64,000 bases of DNA, taken from assembly GCF_019801605.1 (NCBI RefSeq), contig NZ_JAHVIT010000001.1:62001-126000 (forward strand), in the 5' to 3' direction. Positions 8,856 to 18,235 of the stretch are shown here, piece after piece. A program made the translations under genes and the position numbers. The DNA is from Maritimibacter alkaliphilus (GTDB lineage Bacteria; Pseudomonadota; Alphaproteobacteria; Rhodobacterales; Rhodobacteraceae). The notes beneath the pieces were generated by a model. The model was not told where the DNA came from. It ran no database searches and worked only from the letters and a program-made list of their open reading frames with translations. The first letter of the stretch is position 1; every line of letters starts with the position of its first letter.

Positions 8856-9524
8856 TCAGAACTGCGCCTGCAGACTGTCGGGCAAGTCACGCATCTTGTC
8901 CAGCAGGGCGGCGGGGCCTAGCGGGCGGATGCGGTCGGCCAGCCGCGCGGGCCCGGCATGGCCCCCGCCGGTGAAGGCGAAGACGGGCATGCCCGCCGCC
9001 TGTGCCGCGCTCACCCCGGCGAGGCTGTCCTCGACCACGGCGCAGGCTTCGGGCGCAACGCCCATTTCGCGCGCCGCGTGCAGGAAGAGATCGGGGAAGG
9101 GTTTGCCCCGTTCCACCATCGTGGCCGAGAAGACATGCGGCCCGAAGAGCGGCGCCAGCCCGGTCAGGTCCAGCGAGAGGCGGATGCGTTCGGGCTGCGA
9201 CGAGGAGGCGACGCAGACCTTGCAGGGCAGGGCGCGGATCGCCTCTGCCACGCCCGCGATCGGGCGCAGGTCGGTGCGGAACCGGGCATAGAGCTTCTCG
9301 CGCATCTGCGCGAGGTGCGCCTCGGTCAGCTCCATGGCGAAATCGTCGCGCAGCACCTGCAGGGTGCTGGTCAGCGACCGGCCGAGGAAGCGATCATAGA
9401 TCGTGGCGGCGTCGACGGGGCATCCGGCCTCGGCCAGCACCTCGGCGAGGACCTCGGTCGAGATCGGCTCGCTGTCGACGAGGACGCCGTCACAATCGAA
9501 GATCACCAGCCCCGGCCATGCCAT
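8856..9524 (-). CDS. HAD-superfamily hydrolase (sugar-phosphate phosphatase / phosphoglucomutase-like)
   Basis: A 222-aa haloacid dehalogenase-superfamily enzyme. Motif I is IFDCDGVLVDSEP with the nucleophilic aspartate; motif II is VASSSQP; the motif III lysine is in ERGKPFPDLF; motif IV is VVEDSLAGV. The alpha-helical cap between motifs I and II places it with the beta-phosphoglucomutase and sugar-phosphatase-like group. The start at 9524 is one base after the mtlK stop (TGACATG); an ATG 21 bases earlier would overlap mtlK. Its place between a polyol dehydrogenase and a pentulose kinase suggests a role on sugar phosphates of this pathway, perhaps removing dead-end phosphates. Confidence 0.88.
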   Translation of the reverse strand: MAWPGLVIFDCDGVLVDSEPISTEVLAEVLAEAGCPVDAATIYDRFLGRSLTSTLQVLRDDFAMELTEAHLAQMREKLYARFRTDLRPIAGVAEAIRALPCKVCVASSSQPERIRLSLDLTGLAPLFGPHVFSATMVERGKPFPDLFLHAAREMGVAPEACAVVEDSLAGVSAAQAAGMPVFAFTGGGHAGPARLADRIRPLGPAALLDKMRDLPDSLQAQF

Positions 9525-9525
9525 G

Positions 9526-11001
9526 TCAGAGGGTGTCCTCGACATAGCGGGTCAGCACCGCGGCGGTGCCTTCGGACCAGAGCGCGGTCAGCGCATTGGC
9601 GAAGGCGGCGGCAAAGACCGGATCGGTGCCGAGATCGCCATAGATGTCGCGCATCTCAAGCCAGGCCTGCGGACGCGCCTTGGCCTCTTGTGCCACCGGT
9701 TGCAGCCTGTCCCAGTTGGGATCGTTCGGCGCGATCTCGGCCCCGCTGTCGGAGACCCCGGCGCAGTAGCGGCACCAGAGCGCGCTTTCCAGCGCCAGAC
9801 CGGTGATCTTGCCATTCCGCTTCAGCGCATCCGCGATGGAGGGGATGATGAACTTGGGCTGCCGGTTGGAGCCGTCGAGGCACAGTCGCCGGATCGTGTC
9901 GCCGATCTTGGGGTTGGCAAAGCGCGCGGCGATCAGGTCGTAATAGGCCGAGGTATCCGTGTCGGGCACGGGCGGCACGCCGGGGATGATCTCTTCGCGC
10001 TCGATCTTGTCGAGGAAGGCGCGGATCAGCGGCTGTTCCATCGCCTCGTGGACGAAGTGGATGTCCATCAGCCCGCCGGGGTAGGCGATGACCGCGTGGC
10101 CGCCGTTCAGGATGCGCAGCTTCATCAGCTCGTAGGGCGTCACGTCGGGCACGAACTGCACGCCGGCCTGCTCCAGCGGCGGGCGGCCTGCGGGGAAGTC
10201 GTCCTCCAGCACCCACTGGATGAAGTTTTCGCAGAACACCGGCCATTGGTCGGCCACGCCGAATTCGTCGCGCGCGATGCCGCGTTCCCGGTCCGAGGTG
10301 GCGGGGGTGATCCGGTCCACCATCCCGTTCGGGAAGGCGACGCTGTCGGCCACCCAATCCGCAAGGGCCGGGTCCGAGAGGCGCGCCAGCCCGGTCAGCG
10401 TGCGCTTGGTCACCGAGCCGTTGTGCGGGATGTTGTCGCAGCACATGATGGTGAAGGGCGCACGGCCTGCGTCGCGGCGCGCGCGCAGTCCCTTGAGGAT
10501 CAGGCCAAAGACGGTTTTCGGCGCATCCGGCGCGGCGGCATCGGCCACGATGGCGGGGTGCGTCGGGTCGAAATTGTCGTCGCTGTCGAGGAAATAGCCG
10601 CCCTCGGTGATCGTCAGCGAGACGATGCGGATCGCGGGATCGGCCATGGTGGCGGTGAGCCGGTCGATGTCACCGGGCGCGATGTAGTCGATCATCGCGC
10701 CGGTGACGCGGGCGGTCGAGAGCGTCGCCTCCTGTTCCACCACGGTGGTCAGGTAGTCCTGCGCCTTGAGGATCTCGCGCGCCTTGGCATCACCCGGCAT
10801 GACGCCCGCGCCGACGATGGCGAAGTCGCGGCCTTCCCCTTGGGTGAACAGCCGGTCGAGATAGACCGCCTGATGCGCCCGGTGGAAGTTGCCGACGCCG
10901 AAATGCAGGATGCCGGCGGTCAGGTCCTCGCGGGCATAGCCCGGACGGGCCACCGCGGCGGGCAGGTCGGCGAGAGTGGAAAGGGAAAGCTCGGGTGCCA
11001 T
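9526..11001 (-). CDS. mtlK: mannitol 2-dehydrogenase (polyol dehydrogenase)
   Basis: A 491-aa cytoplasmic long-chain polyol dehydrogenase that oxidises D-mannitol to D-fructose and, in characterised relatives, D-arabitol to D-xylulose and sorbitol more weakly. The N-terminal NAD-binding region has ILHFGVGNFHRAHQAVYLD; the catalytic lysine, asparagine and histidine occur with the expected spacing in KLRILNGGHAV. Length matches the family. In the R. sphaeroides polyol locus this gene follows smoK and smoS; here it follows smoK directly and no short-chain sorbitol dehydrogenase is present. It ends one base before the HAD gene. Confidence 0.95.
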   Translation of the reverse strand: MAPELSLSTLADLPAAVARPGYAREDLTAGILHFGVGNFHRAHQAVYLDRLFTQGEGRDFAIVGAGVMPGDAKAREILKAQDYLTTVVEQEATLSTARVTGAMIDYIAPGDIDRLTATMADPAIRIVSLTITEGGYFLDSDDNFDPTHPAIVADAAAPDAPKTVFGLILKGLRARRDAGRAPFTIMCCDNIPHNGSVTKRTLTGLARLSDPALADWVADSVAFPNGMVDRITPATSDRERGIARDEFGVADQWPVFCENFIQWVLEDDFPAGRPPLEQAGVQFVPDVTPYELMKLRILNGGHAVIAYPGGLMDIHFVHEAMEQPLIRAFLDKIEREEIIPGVPPVPDTDTSAYYDLIAARFANPKIGDTIRRLCLDGSNRQPKFIIPSIADALKRNGKITGLALESALWCRYCAGVSDSGAEIAPNDPNWDRLQPVAQEAKARPQAWLEMRDIYGDLGTDPVFAAAFANALTALWSEGTAAVLTRYVEDTL

Positions 11002-11058
11002 GGGAGGGGTCCTTGGACGGGGTCTTTGGGCGAGGTCTGTAGCGGGGGCGGGTACGCG

Positions 11059-12060
<1,002 letters not shown>

Positions 12061-12071
12061 GACAGGTGTCC

Positions 12072-12902
12072 TTATTTCACGGCGCCGAAGGTCAGGCCCC
12101 GGACCAGCTGTTTCTGGCTGAACCAGCCAAGGATCATGATCGGCGCGATGGCCATGGTGGAGGCGGCCGAGAGCTTGGCGTAGAAGAGCCCCTCGGGCGA
12201 GGAATAGGAGGCGATGAAGGCCGTCAGCGGCGCCGCCTTGGCGGCGGTCAGGTTCAGCGTCCAGAAGGCCTCGTTCCAGGCGAGGATGACGTTCAGCAGC
12301 AGGGTCGAGGCGATGCCCGGCACCGCCATCGGCGTCAGAACGTAGAGGATTTCCTCGCGCAGGCCCGCGCCGTCCATGCGGCTGGCCTCGAGGATCTCGC
12401 CGGGGATTTCCTTGAAGTAGGTGTAGAGCATCCAGACGATGATCGGCAGGTTGATCAGCATCAGCACGATGACGAGGCCGATGCGGGTGTCGAGCAGGCC
12501 GAGGCTGCGGAAGATCAGGTAGATCGGGATCAGCACGCCGACGGGCGGCAGCATCTTGGTCGAGAGCATCCACATCAGCACGTCACGGGTCCGCTTGCCG
12601 GGCACGAAGGCCATGGCCCATGCGGCGGGCACGGCGATGATCACGCCCAGCAGGGTGGATCCGACCGAGATCACGACCGAGTTCCAGAAATGCCGCCCGT
12701 AGTTGGAGCGCTCCTGCACGGTGGCGTAGTTCTCCAGCGTCCAGTCGAAGTTGAACCAGACCGGCGGATCGGCGATCGCCACGGCCTCGGTCTTGAAGGA
12801 GGTCAGGACGGTCCAGAGGATCGGGAAGAAGAGCAGAAGCCCCACGGCCCAGGCCAGGACGGTCATCAGCGCCTTGCGGCGCGTCGAGCTGCGGCGGGAC
12901 AT
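12072..12902 (-). CDS. smoG: polyol ABC transporter permease (MalG-type)
   Basis: A 276-aa inner-membrane permease with six predicted helices and the EAA loop contacting the ATPase ([17 protein letters not shown], about residues 170-186). It resembles MalG/SmoG permeases, including the [13 protein letters not shown] region after TM1 typical of sorbitol/mannitol importers. Its ATG shares bases with the stop of a 92-codon frame just upstream (TGATG at 12904-12900), the signature of translational coupling; in the related R. sphaeroides locus smoF and smoG are adjacent. Confidence 0.95.
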   Translation of the reverse strand: MSRRSSTRRKALMTVLAWAVGLLLFFPILWTVLTSFKTEAVAIADPPVWFNFDWTLENYATVQERSNYGRHFWNSVVISVGSTLLGVIIAVPAAWAMAFVPGKRTRDVLMWMLSTKMLPPVGVLIPIYLIFRSLGLLDTRIGLVIVLMLINLPIIVWMLYTYFKEIPGEILEASRMDGAGLREEILYVLTPMAVPGIASTLLLNVILAWNEAFWTLNLTAAKAAPLTAFIASYSSPEGLFYAKLSAASTMAIAPIMILGWFSQKQLVRGLTFGAVK

Positions 12903-13180
12903 CAGCGGTCTCCCTCGATCAGCGAGAATTGGGCGGGGGACGCCGCGGAACGGGGCAGGGCCCTTGCCGACTGGTATGTCGGCTGCGTTCCGGACTGCGC
13001 CGGGTCTTCCCCAGCAGACGGCGCAGCAGCGCCCCCGTTGTGCCGGGCCTGTGCCCCTGCGGCGGCAGTCGCGCGGAGGAGGTCCGCGGGTCTGCCCAGC
13101 GTAGCCGACAGGAAGCCGATCCCGGCGATATGGATCGTCAGAGAAGTCATCGTCAGAGAAGTCATGGAAGGCGCCTGCAT
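12902..13180 (-). CDS. candidate small protein between the two permease genes
   Basis: An uncharacterised 92-codon frame that fills the whole gap between smoF and smoG. It begins 2 bases after the smoF stop (ATG at 13180) and its stop overlaps the smoG ATG as TGATG, the spacing of a genuine operon gene. The product starts MQAPSMTSLTMTSLTIHIAG, has a short hydrophobic stretch near residues 17-30, and then an Ala/Pro/Ser/Gln-rich, probably disordered tail. A 15-base direct duplication near the start encodes MTSLT twice. No family is recognised. The weak second half means it may instead be an untranslated or leaky spacer; alternative starts are the internal ATGs. Confidence 0.4.
   Translation of the reverse strand: MQAPSMTSLTMTSLTIHIAGIGFLSATLGRPADLLRATAAAGAQARHNGGAAAPSAGEDPAQSGTQPTYQSARALPRSAASPAQFSLIEGDR
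13136..13165. repeat. 15-base direct duplication in the smoF-smoG spacer
   Basis: CGTCAGAGAAGTCAT occurs twice head to tail (13136-13150 and 13151-13165). On the minus strand each copy reads ATGACTTCTCTGACG, so in the small frame it duplicates the pentapeptide MTSLT and gives two potential starts. Copies are identical, implying a recent duplication. Confidence 0.9.
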
Positions 13181-13182
13181 GA

Positions 13183-14055
13183 TCATGCGTCCAGGTTCTT
13201 GCCGATCATCCGCATCAGGAAGATCGCGACGATATTGGCGAGCACCACCGCGACGATGCCGCCCGCGGCGCCCCCGCCCACGTCGAACTGCAGCAGCGAC
13301 TGCGCATAGACGAGGTAGGTGATGTTGGTCGAGGCATAGCCCGGGCCGCCGTTGGTGGTGACGAGGATCTCGGCAAAGACCGAGAGCAGGAAGATCGTCT
13401 CGATCAGCACGACCACGGTGGCGGCGCGGCTGAGGTGCGGCACGGTGATGTAGAAGAAGCGGGCAAGCGCGCCTGCGCCGTCCATCTCGGCCGCCTCGAT
13501 CTGCTCGCGGTCGAGCGACTGCAGCGCGGTCAGCAGGATCAGCGTGGCGAAGGGCAGCCAGGTCCAGCTGACCATCCAGACGATGGAGAAGAGCGGCGCC
13601 TGGCCCAGCCAGTCGAAGGGCTCCAGCCCGAGGGCCTGGAAGAGATAGGCGAAGAGGCCGTTCACGGGGTTCATGAACATGTTCTTCCACACCAGCGCCG
13701 AGACGGTCGGCATGACGAAGAAGGGCGCGATCGTCAGGATGCGCACGATGCCCTGGCCCCAGAAGTCCTGATCCAGCAGCAGCGCCAGCAGCACCCCGCC
13801 GATGGTGGTGATCAGGAGGACCCCGCCCACCAGCAACAGCGTGTTCTTGAAGGCGGCGTAGAAGGCCGGATCGGTGAGGAAATAGCGGTAGTTGTCGAGC
13901 CCGGTAAAGCTCTCCATCCCCGGCATCAGCAGGTTGTAGCGCAGCAGCGAGAAGTAGATCGTCATGCCGAGCGGCACGAGCATCCAGCCCAGAAGCAGAA
14001 GAACTGCGGGCGAGATCATCAGGCGGGCTGCGGTTTTGGAGTGGGCGGTCGCCAT
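13183..14055 (-). CDS. smoF: polyol ABC transporter permease (MalF-type)
   Basis: A 290-aa inner-membrane permease, partner of SmoG. It has six predicted helices, the first at residues 12-35 (ISPAVLLLLGWMLVPLGMTI), and the EAA loop EQIEAAEMDGAGALARFFYI around residues 190-210. The start at 14055 is preferred because AGGAGG lies 6 bases upstream; a TTG 15 bases earlier is unlikely. The next frame starts 2 bases after its stop. Confidence 0.95.
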   Translation of the reverse strand: MATAHSKTAARLMISPAVLLLLGWMLVPLGMTIYFSLLRYNLLMPGMESFTGLDNYRYFLTDPAFYAAFKNTLLLVGGVLLITTIGGVLLALLLDQDFWGQGIVRILTIAPFFVMPTVSALVWKNMFMNPVNGLFAYLFQALGLEPFDWLGQAPLFSIVWMVSWTWLPFATLILLTALQSLDREQIEAAEMDGAGALARFFYITVPHLSRAATVVVLIETIFLLSVFAEILVTTNGGPGYASTNITYLVYAQSLLQFDVGGGAAGGIVAVVLANIVAIFLMRMIGKNLDA

Positions 14056-14191
14056 CGGGACCTCCTGCAAGGCGGGGAAGGACGGGGCCGGTCGCGTGCG
14101 GGCGACCGGCCCCGGGGTGTTTGAAAGGGACTAACGAATTGCGGGGGCCCGGCTCACGGTGGAGTGGGTGCTGGCCCCCGCAAGGCGGCGC

Positions 14192-15508
14192 TTACTTGAT
14201 GTAACCGCTCTTGCGCATCTCACGCTCGGTCAGAGCCTGTGCGCTTTGCAGGGCCTGTTCGCCCGACACGGTCCCGGCGAGGGCCGCCGAGAATTGCTGA
14301 CCCACCGCGGTGCCGATGCCCTGGAATTCGGGGATCGAGACGAACTGTGCACCGGAGTAGGGGATTTCCTTGACCGAAGGCGCCGAGGTGTCGACCGCGT
14401 TGATCGAGTTCAGCGTCATTTCCGCGAAGGGCGCGGCGGCCTGGTAATCGGCGTTTTCATAGAGCGAGGTGCGGGTGCCCGGAGGCGCCGCGCGCCAGCC
14501 TTCTTCCTCGGCCACGATCTCGGTGTACTGCTTGGAGGTCGCCCAGGCCACGAAGGCCTTGGCAGCCTCCTCGTTCTTGGTGCCCGCGGGCACGGCAAGG
14601 TTCCACGACCACAGCCAGTGGCCGCGGTTGTCCATGCCGTCCTGTGCCGGGAACTGGGCGAAGCCCACGCTGTCGGCCACGGTCGAATCCTTCGGGTCGG
14701 TCACGAAGGAGGCCGCCACGGTGGCGTCGATCCACATGCCGCACTTGCCTTGCTGGAACAGCGCGAGGTTCTCGTTGAAACCGTTCGAGGAGGCACCCGG
14801 CGGGCCGTAGTTGGTCATCAGGTCGAGGTAGTCGGTCAGGGCCGCGGTCCATTCCGGGCCGGTGAACTCGGGCTTCCAGTCCATGTCGAACCAGCGCGCG
14901 CCGTAGGAGTTCGCCATGGCGGTGATGAAGGCCATGTTCTCGCCCCAGCCGGCCTTGCCGCGCAGGCAGATGCCGTAGATGCCGCCGTCCTTGTCGGTCA
15001 TGGCCTCGGCGGCGGCCTTGATCTCGGCCCAGGTCGGGGCGTCGGAGATCGTCACGCCGGCCTTCTCGACCAGGTCCTTGCGGTACATGACCATGGCGCT
15101 TTCGCCATAGAAGGGCGCGGCGTAGAGCGTGCCGTCGACCGAGAGGCCGCCTGCGATGGCGGGCAGCAGGTCATCGGCGTCGTAGTCGTCGCCCATGTCG
15201 GTCAGGGGGACGAGCCAGCCCTGTTTCGCCCAGATCGGCACCTCGTAGTTGCCGATGGTCATCACGTCGTACTGGCCGCCCTTGGTGGCGATGTCGGTGG
15301 TGACGCGCTGGCGCAGGACGTTCTCTTCCAGCGTCACCCACTCCAGCTCGATATCCGGATGGGACGCGGTGAAGTCCTCGGTCAGGCCCTGCATCCGGAT
15401 CATGTCGCCGTTGTTCACGGTGGCGATGGTGATCGTCTCGGCATGGGCCGCCGCGGCCAGAGCGCAGGTGGCAGTGGCGCCCATGAGGGCGCGGGTCAGC
15501 TTGTTCAT
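14192..15508 (-). CDS. smoE: polyol ABC transporter substrate-binding protein
   Basis: A 438-aa periplasmic binding protein (family 1 extracellular solute-binding protein) that captures sorbitol, mannitol or related polyols. It has a Sec signal peptide, MNKLTRALMGATATCALAAA, with cleavage likely after AHA, then mature ETITIATVNNGDMIRM. The ATG at 15508 has GGAGGAG 5-6 bases upstream, which decides against an earlier in-frame ATG. It is the first gene of the transport operon and lies 400 bases after the regulator gene, with an inverted repeat just before the start. A 136-base gap separates it from smoF, room for attenuation of downstream genes, common where the binding protein is made in excess. 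Confidence 0.95.
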   Translation of the reverse strand: MNKLTRALMGATATCALAAAAHAETITIATVNNGDMIRMQGLTEDFTASHPDIELEWVTLEENVLRQRVTTDIATKGGQYDVMTIGNYEVPIWAKQGWLVPLTDMGDDYDADDLLPAIAGGLSVDGTLYAAPFYGESAMVMYRKDLVEKAGVTISDAPTWAEIKAAAEAMTDKDGGIYGICLRGKAGWGENMAFITAMANSYGARWFDMDWKPEFTGPEWTAALTDYLDLMTNYGPPGASSNGFNENLALFQQGKCGMWIDATVAASFVTDPKDSTVADSVGFAQFPAQDGMDNRGHWLWSWNLAVPAGTKNEEAAKAFVAWATSKQYTEIVAEEEGWRAAPPGTRTSLYENADYQAAAPFAEMTLNSINAVDTSAPSVKEIPYSGAQFVSIPEFQGIGTAVGQQFSAALAGTVSGEQALQSAQALTEREMRKSGYIK

Positions 15509-15910
15509 GGAACTCCTCCCGAAGCATTTGAGCAATGGCTAATTGCTTGGGCAAATGTTCACATTGAGCCGTGCCAAGTCAACAGCCAAGCGCCTAGCCG
15601 CAGTGCAGAACTGCAGATGTATCTTTTTAAGATATTGATTAATCGTTGTTTAATCGCCGTGTGGCAGGCGGGGTTGCGCCGCGGCGCAGCGTCGGCGGTT
15701 GTCGCCCAGATGGGGAAAGTCCGGGGATTTCGCAGGGGTCTGACGGTGGTTTTCGTGCTGCAGCGCGGCATCCCGGGGGCGTGCCGGTTGTTGACTGGCG
15801 AATCAACGCGGGCCGGTGGGCCAGCAGGGGGGAGCGGCAGGGGCCAGCCCATATGGTCCGGCAAACATGCTCAGGCCGACAGGGCCAGTCCCCGCAGATC
15901 GTGCCGATGG
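15509..15910. other. intergenic region between regulator and transport operon
   Basis: About 400 bases between the end of the SorC-type regulator and smoE. Next to smoE lies an inverted repeat (15525-15557). Further up is a TTGACT hexamer on the minus strand near 15582, and an AT-rich run at about 15615-15665 unusual for this genome. No gene is supported. It probably holds the main promoter of the polyol operon. Confidence 0.55.
15525..15557. promoter_or_regulatory. candidate SmoC operator upstream of smoE
   Basis: An inner perfect inverted repeat AGCAAT-N5-ATTGCT (15531-15547) is flanked by an outer CATTTG (15525-15530) and CAAATG (15552-15557), giving two nested arms. It lies 17-49 bases upstream of the smoE ATG. 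Position and symmetry suit the binding site of the SorC-family regulator encoded just upstream, but that link is inference. Confidence 0.55.
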
Positions 15911-16864
15911 TCAGGCCAGCAGGGCGGTGGCCGTCTCCTCGTCGGTGACGAGCCCGTTGAGCAGGCCGCCCTCCAGCGCGCCCCGGATTGCAGGCAACTT
16001 GCCGGCGCCGCCCGCCACGCCGAGGATCTGGCGCCCCTCGGCCCCGCCCGCCCAGAGATCGGCGGCCGAGACGCGGTCGTTCATCAGGCCGGGGATCACC
16101 TTGCCCGAGGCATCGAAGGCCCAGCCGAGGATCTCGCCCACGGCACCGGCGGCGCGGAGTTCGTCCAGTTCGGCCCGGGTGATGAAGCCGTCCAGCAGCA
16201 GCGGCGCGGCGGCGTCCATCTGGCCCACGCCGACCACGGCAAGGTCCGCCCGCGCCGCAAGGTCGCGGGCAGCGGCGATGGTCTTCTGGGTCAGCAGCAT
16301 GTCGCGTTCCGCGGCGCTGGCCGCGATGACCGGCATCGGCAGCGGGTAGGTCGGCGCGGTGACCTTGTCGGAGATCGAGAAGAGCACGTTGTAGAAGGCC
16401 GTGGAGCCGTCGGGCGCGATGTTCCCGGTGAGCGAGACGATCCGGTGCTGCGGGCAGTCGATCCGGGGCAGGGCCTCGATCGCCGCGCGCAGGGTGCGCC
16501 CGGTCCCCAGCCCCATGACGCCGGCCTCCGGCCGCAGGAGCCAGCGTTCGATCACATCCGCCGTGGCATGGGCCACCGGCAGCGAGGCGTCGCTGCCCGG
16601 CAGGCTGGGCACCACCTCGCAGAGCGAGAGTCCGAAGCGTTCGCTGAGCGCCGCGGCCAGCGACATGCACTGGCCGATGGGATGGTCGATCCGTACCTTC
16701 ACGAGGCCCGAGGACATGGCGAGCGAGACCATCCGCTGCGCCGACTGGCGCGAGACGCCGAGGATGCCCGCGACCTCGTCCTGCGTCTTGCCCGCGATGT
16801 AGTAGAGCCACGCCGCCCGCGCCGCATCGTCAAGCCGCTTGGTCGCGCGGTCGGGCATGTCCAT
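15911..16864 (-). CDS. smoC: SorC/DeoR-type sugar-binding transcriptional regulator
   Basis: A 317-aa regulator of the SorC family: an N-terminal helix-turn-helix (about residues 15-50, with KTQDEVAGILGVSRQSAQRMV) followed by a sugar-binding domain that shares the fold of sugar-phosphate isomerases (VMGLGTGRTLRAAIE near residue 120; GVGQMD near 225). The start MDMPDRATK at 16864 has AAGGAGGAGG upstream. It heads the polyol operon in the same orientation and is divergent from the fructokinase, as in the R. sphaeroides smo locus, so it most likely controls polyol uptake in response to a sugar or sugar phosphate. Confidence 0.92.
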   Translation of the reverse strand: MDMPDRATKRLDDAARAAWLYYIAGKTQDEVAGILGVSRQSAQRMVSLAMSSGLVKVRIDHPIGQCMSLAAALSERFGLSLCEVVPSLPGSDASLPVAHATADVIERWLLRPEAGVMGLGTGRTLRAAIEALPRIDCPQHRIVSLTGNIAPDGSTAFYNVLFSISDKVTAPTYPLPMPVIAASAAERDMLLTQKTIAAARDLAARADLAVVGVGQMDAAAPLLLDGFITRAELDELRAAGAVGEILGWAFDASGKVIPGLMNDRVSAADLWAGGAEGRQILGVAGGAGKLPAIRGALEGGLLNGLVTDEETATALLA

Positions 16865-17054
16865 GGTGGTCCTCCTCCTTGACGCAGGAGACCCCGCGGC
16901 GGCGTCCAATGTCCCCGCGCAGGGCCGATCCTGTCAAGGCTGCGAAAGGCATGGCTGCTGCGCGTGACGTGCAGGAATCCTCTGGACAGCGCAGGGGCGA
17001 AGCCTTTATGCGCGCCGCAACAGGACGATAGCGCAAACATCGAGGGAGGGGCCC

Positions 17055-17975
17055 ATGATCCTCTGCGCGGGCGAGGCTTTGATCGACATGATCCCGGCGG
17101 AAACCACCGCCGGGGAAACGGGTTACGTGCCCCGGGCGGGGGGCGCGGTCTACAATACCGCGGTCGCCCTCGGCCGGTTGGGGGCGCAGGTGTCGCTGGC
17201 CACAGGGCTCTCCACCGATGCTTTCGGGGCCCTGCTGGAGGAGGTCGCCGGCGCCTCGGGCGTGGACTGCGCGCCGTCGCCGCGGGTGAACCGTCCGACG
17301 ACGCTGGCAATGGTGACCCTCACCGGCGGGCAGGCCAGCTATGCCTTCTACATGCGCGGCACGGCGATGAACGACCTTACCGGGGCGGAGCTGACCACGC
17401 CCGATCCGCTGCCCGAGATGGCGGTTTTCGGGGGCATCTCGCTGATGGCAGAGCCCTGCGGCGCGGCTTTCGAGGCGCTCTGCCTCTCGCTGGCGGCCAA
17501 GGGTGTGCCGATTTTCCTCGATCCCAACATTCGCCCCGGCTTCATCGCCGACGAGGCCGCCTACCGCGCCCGGCTGGCGCGGATGATGGCGGTGGCGGAC
17601 ATCGTGAAGCTGTCGGACGAGGACCTGCTCTGGCTCGTCGGGCCCGATGCAGCGCACGGGGACATCCTCGCGCAGGGGCCTGCGGTGCTCTGCCTGACCC
17701 GGGGCGCGGAGGGGGCCGAGGCCGTGACCGCGCGCGGCACGTTGCATGTGCCCGCCCGGGCGGTGACCGTCGCGGACACCGTGGGCGCGGGCGACACGTT
17801 CAACGCGGGCGTGCTGGCGAGCCTTCAGGCGCAGGGCCTGCGCGGGCGCGATGCGGTGCGCGGCGCCTCGGACGCGGCGCTGGAGGCGGCGCTGAGCCAG
17901 GGGATCGCGGCGGCCTCGGTCACCGTCTCGCGGGCGGGGGCGAACCCGCCGTGGCGGAGCGAACTGCCCGGCTGA
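17055..17975 (+). CDS. mtlZ: fructokinase (PfkB family)
   Basis: A 306-aa ribokinase-family sugar kinase, probably phosphorylating the fructose made by mannitol dehydrogenase. It begins MILCAGEALIDMIP and has the GGAVYNTAVALGRLG substrate region, the IFLDPNIRPG block and the C-terminal catalytic/anion-hole motif DTVGAGDTFNAGVL with the base aspartate. GAGGGAGG lies 6 bases before the ATG. It is transcribed divergently from the regulator and operon, sharing a 190-base intergenic region; in the related R. sphaeroides locus a fructokinase gene belongs to the same polyol cluster. Confidence 0.92.
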   Translation: MILCAGEALIDMIPAETTAGETGYVPRAGGAVYNTAVALGRLGAQVSLATGLSTDAFGALLEEVAGASGVDCAPSPRVNRPTTLAMVTLTGGQASYAFYMRGTAMNDLTGAELTTPDPLPEMAVFGGISLMAEPCGAAFEALCLSLAAKGVPIFLDPNIRPGFIADEAAYRARLARMMAVADIVKLSDEDLLWLVGPDAAHGDILAQGPAVLCLTRGAEGAEAVTARGTLHVPARAVTVADTVGAGDTFNAGVLASLQAQGLRGRDAVRGASDAALEAALSQGIAAASVTVSRAGANPPWRSELPG

Positions 17976-18001
17976 CCGGGGGCTGCGCGCGCGGGGGCGA
18001 G

Positions 18002-18047
18002 CAAGAATTTTCGAAAATTCTTGCCAAAATTCTTCGAAGAATTTTGG
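18002..18047. repeat. double palindrome between convergent genes (possible bidirectional terminator)
   Basis: Two perfect palindromes lie side by side: 22 bases at 18002-18023 (centre TTTTCGAAAA) and 24 bases at 18024-18047 (centre TCTTCGAAGA). They sit between the convergent fructokinase and acyl-CoA synthetase genes and could end transcription from both sides. A related pair, read on the opposite strand, is found at 59704-59747 with compensatory stem changes. Confidence 0.8.
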
Positions 18048-18140
18048 GTGCCTGCCGGAGGCGGGGGGCTGGACGCAACCGGGGATCGGAAAATGCGCAT
18101 TTTCCGGACCGGGTTTTTCGAACGATCTGGGGTGGGGGCG

Positions 18141-18200
18141 CTGCCCCCTTGGCCCCTACGGGGCCAATTCCCCCGGAGTATTTGGGGAAAGATGAAAGGG
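18141..18200. repeat. dispersed intergenic repeat, copy A
   Basis: Begins CTGCCCCCTTGGCCCC, continues through a GGCCCC/GGGGCC hairpin to CCCCCGGAGTATTTGGGGAA and ends AGATGAAAGGG. A close relative lies on the opposite strand at 25356-25420, and the GGAGTATTT...GGAAAGATGAAAGG part occurs again at 35291-35320. No protein is encoded. Confidence 0.7.
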
Positions 18201-18235
18201 GGTGGTGTGCCCCCCTTGGTCTGTTCAGCGCCGGG

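Noticed and set aside
14159-16882. About 900-codon plus-strand frame opposite smoE and the SorC regulator
   Set aside because: Shadow of conserved genes on the minus strand; no domain visible.
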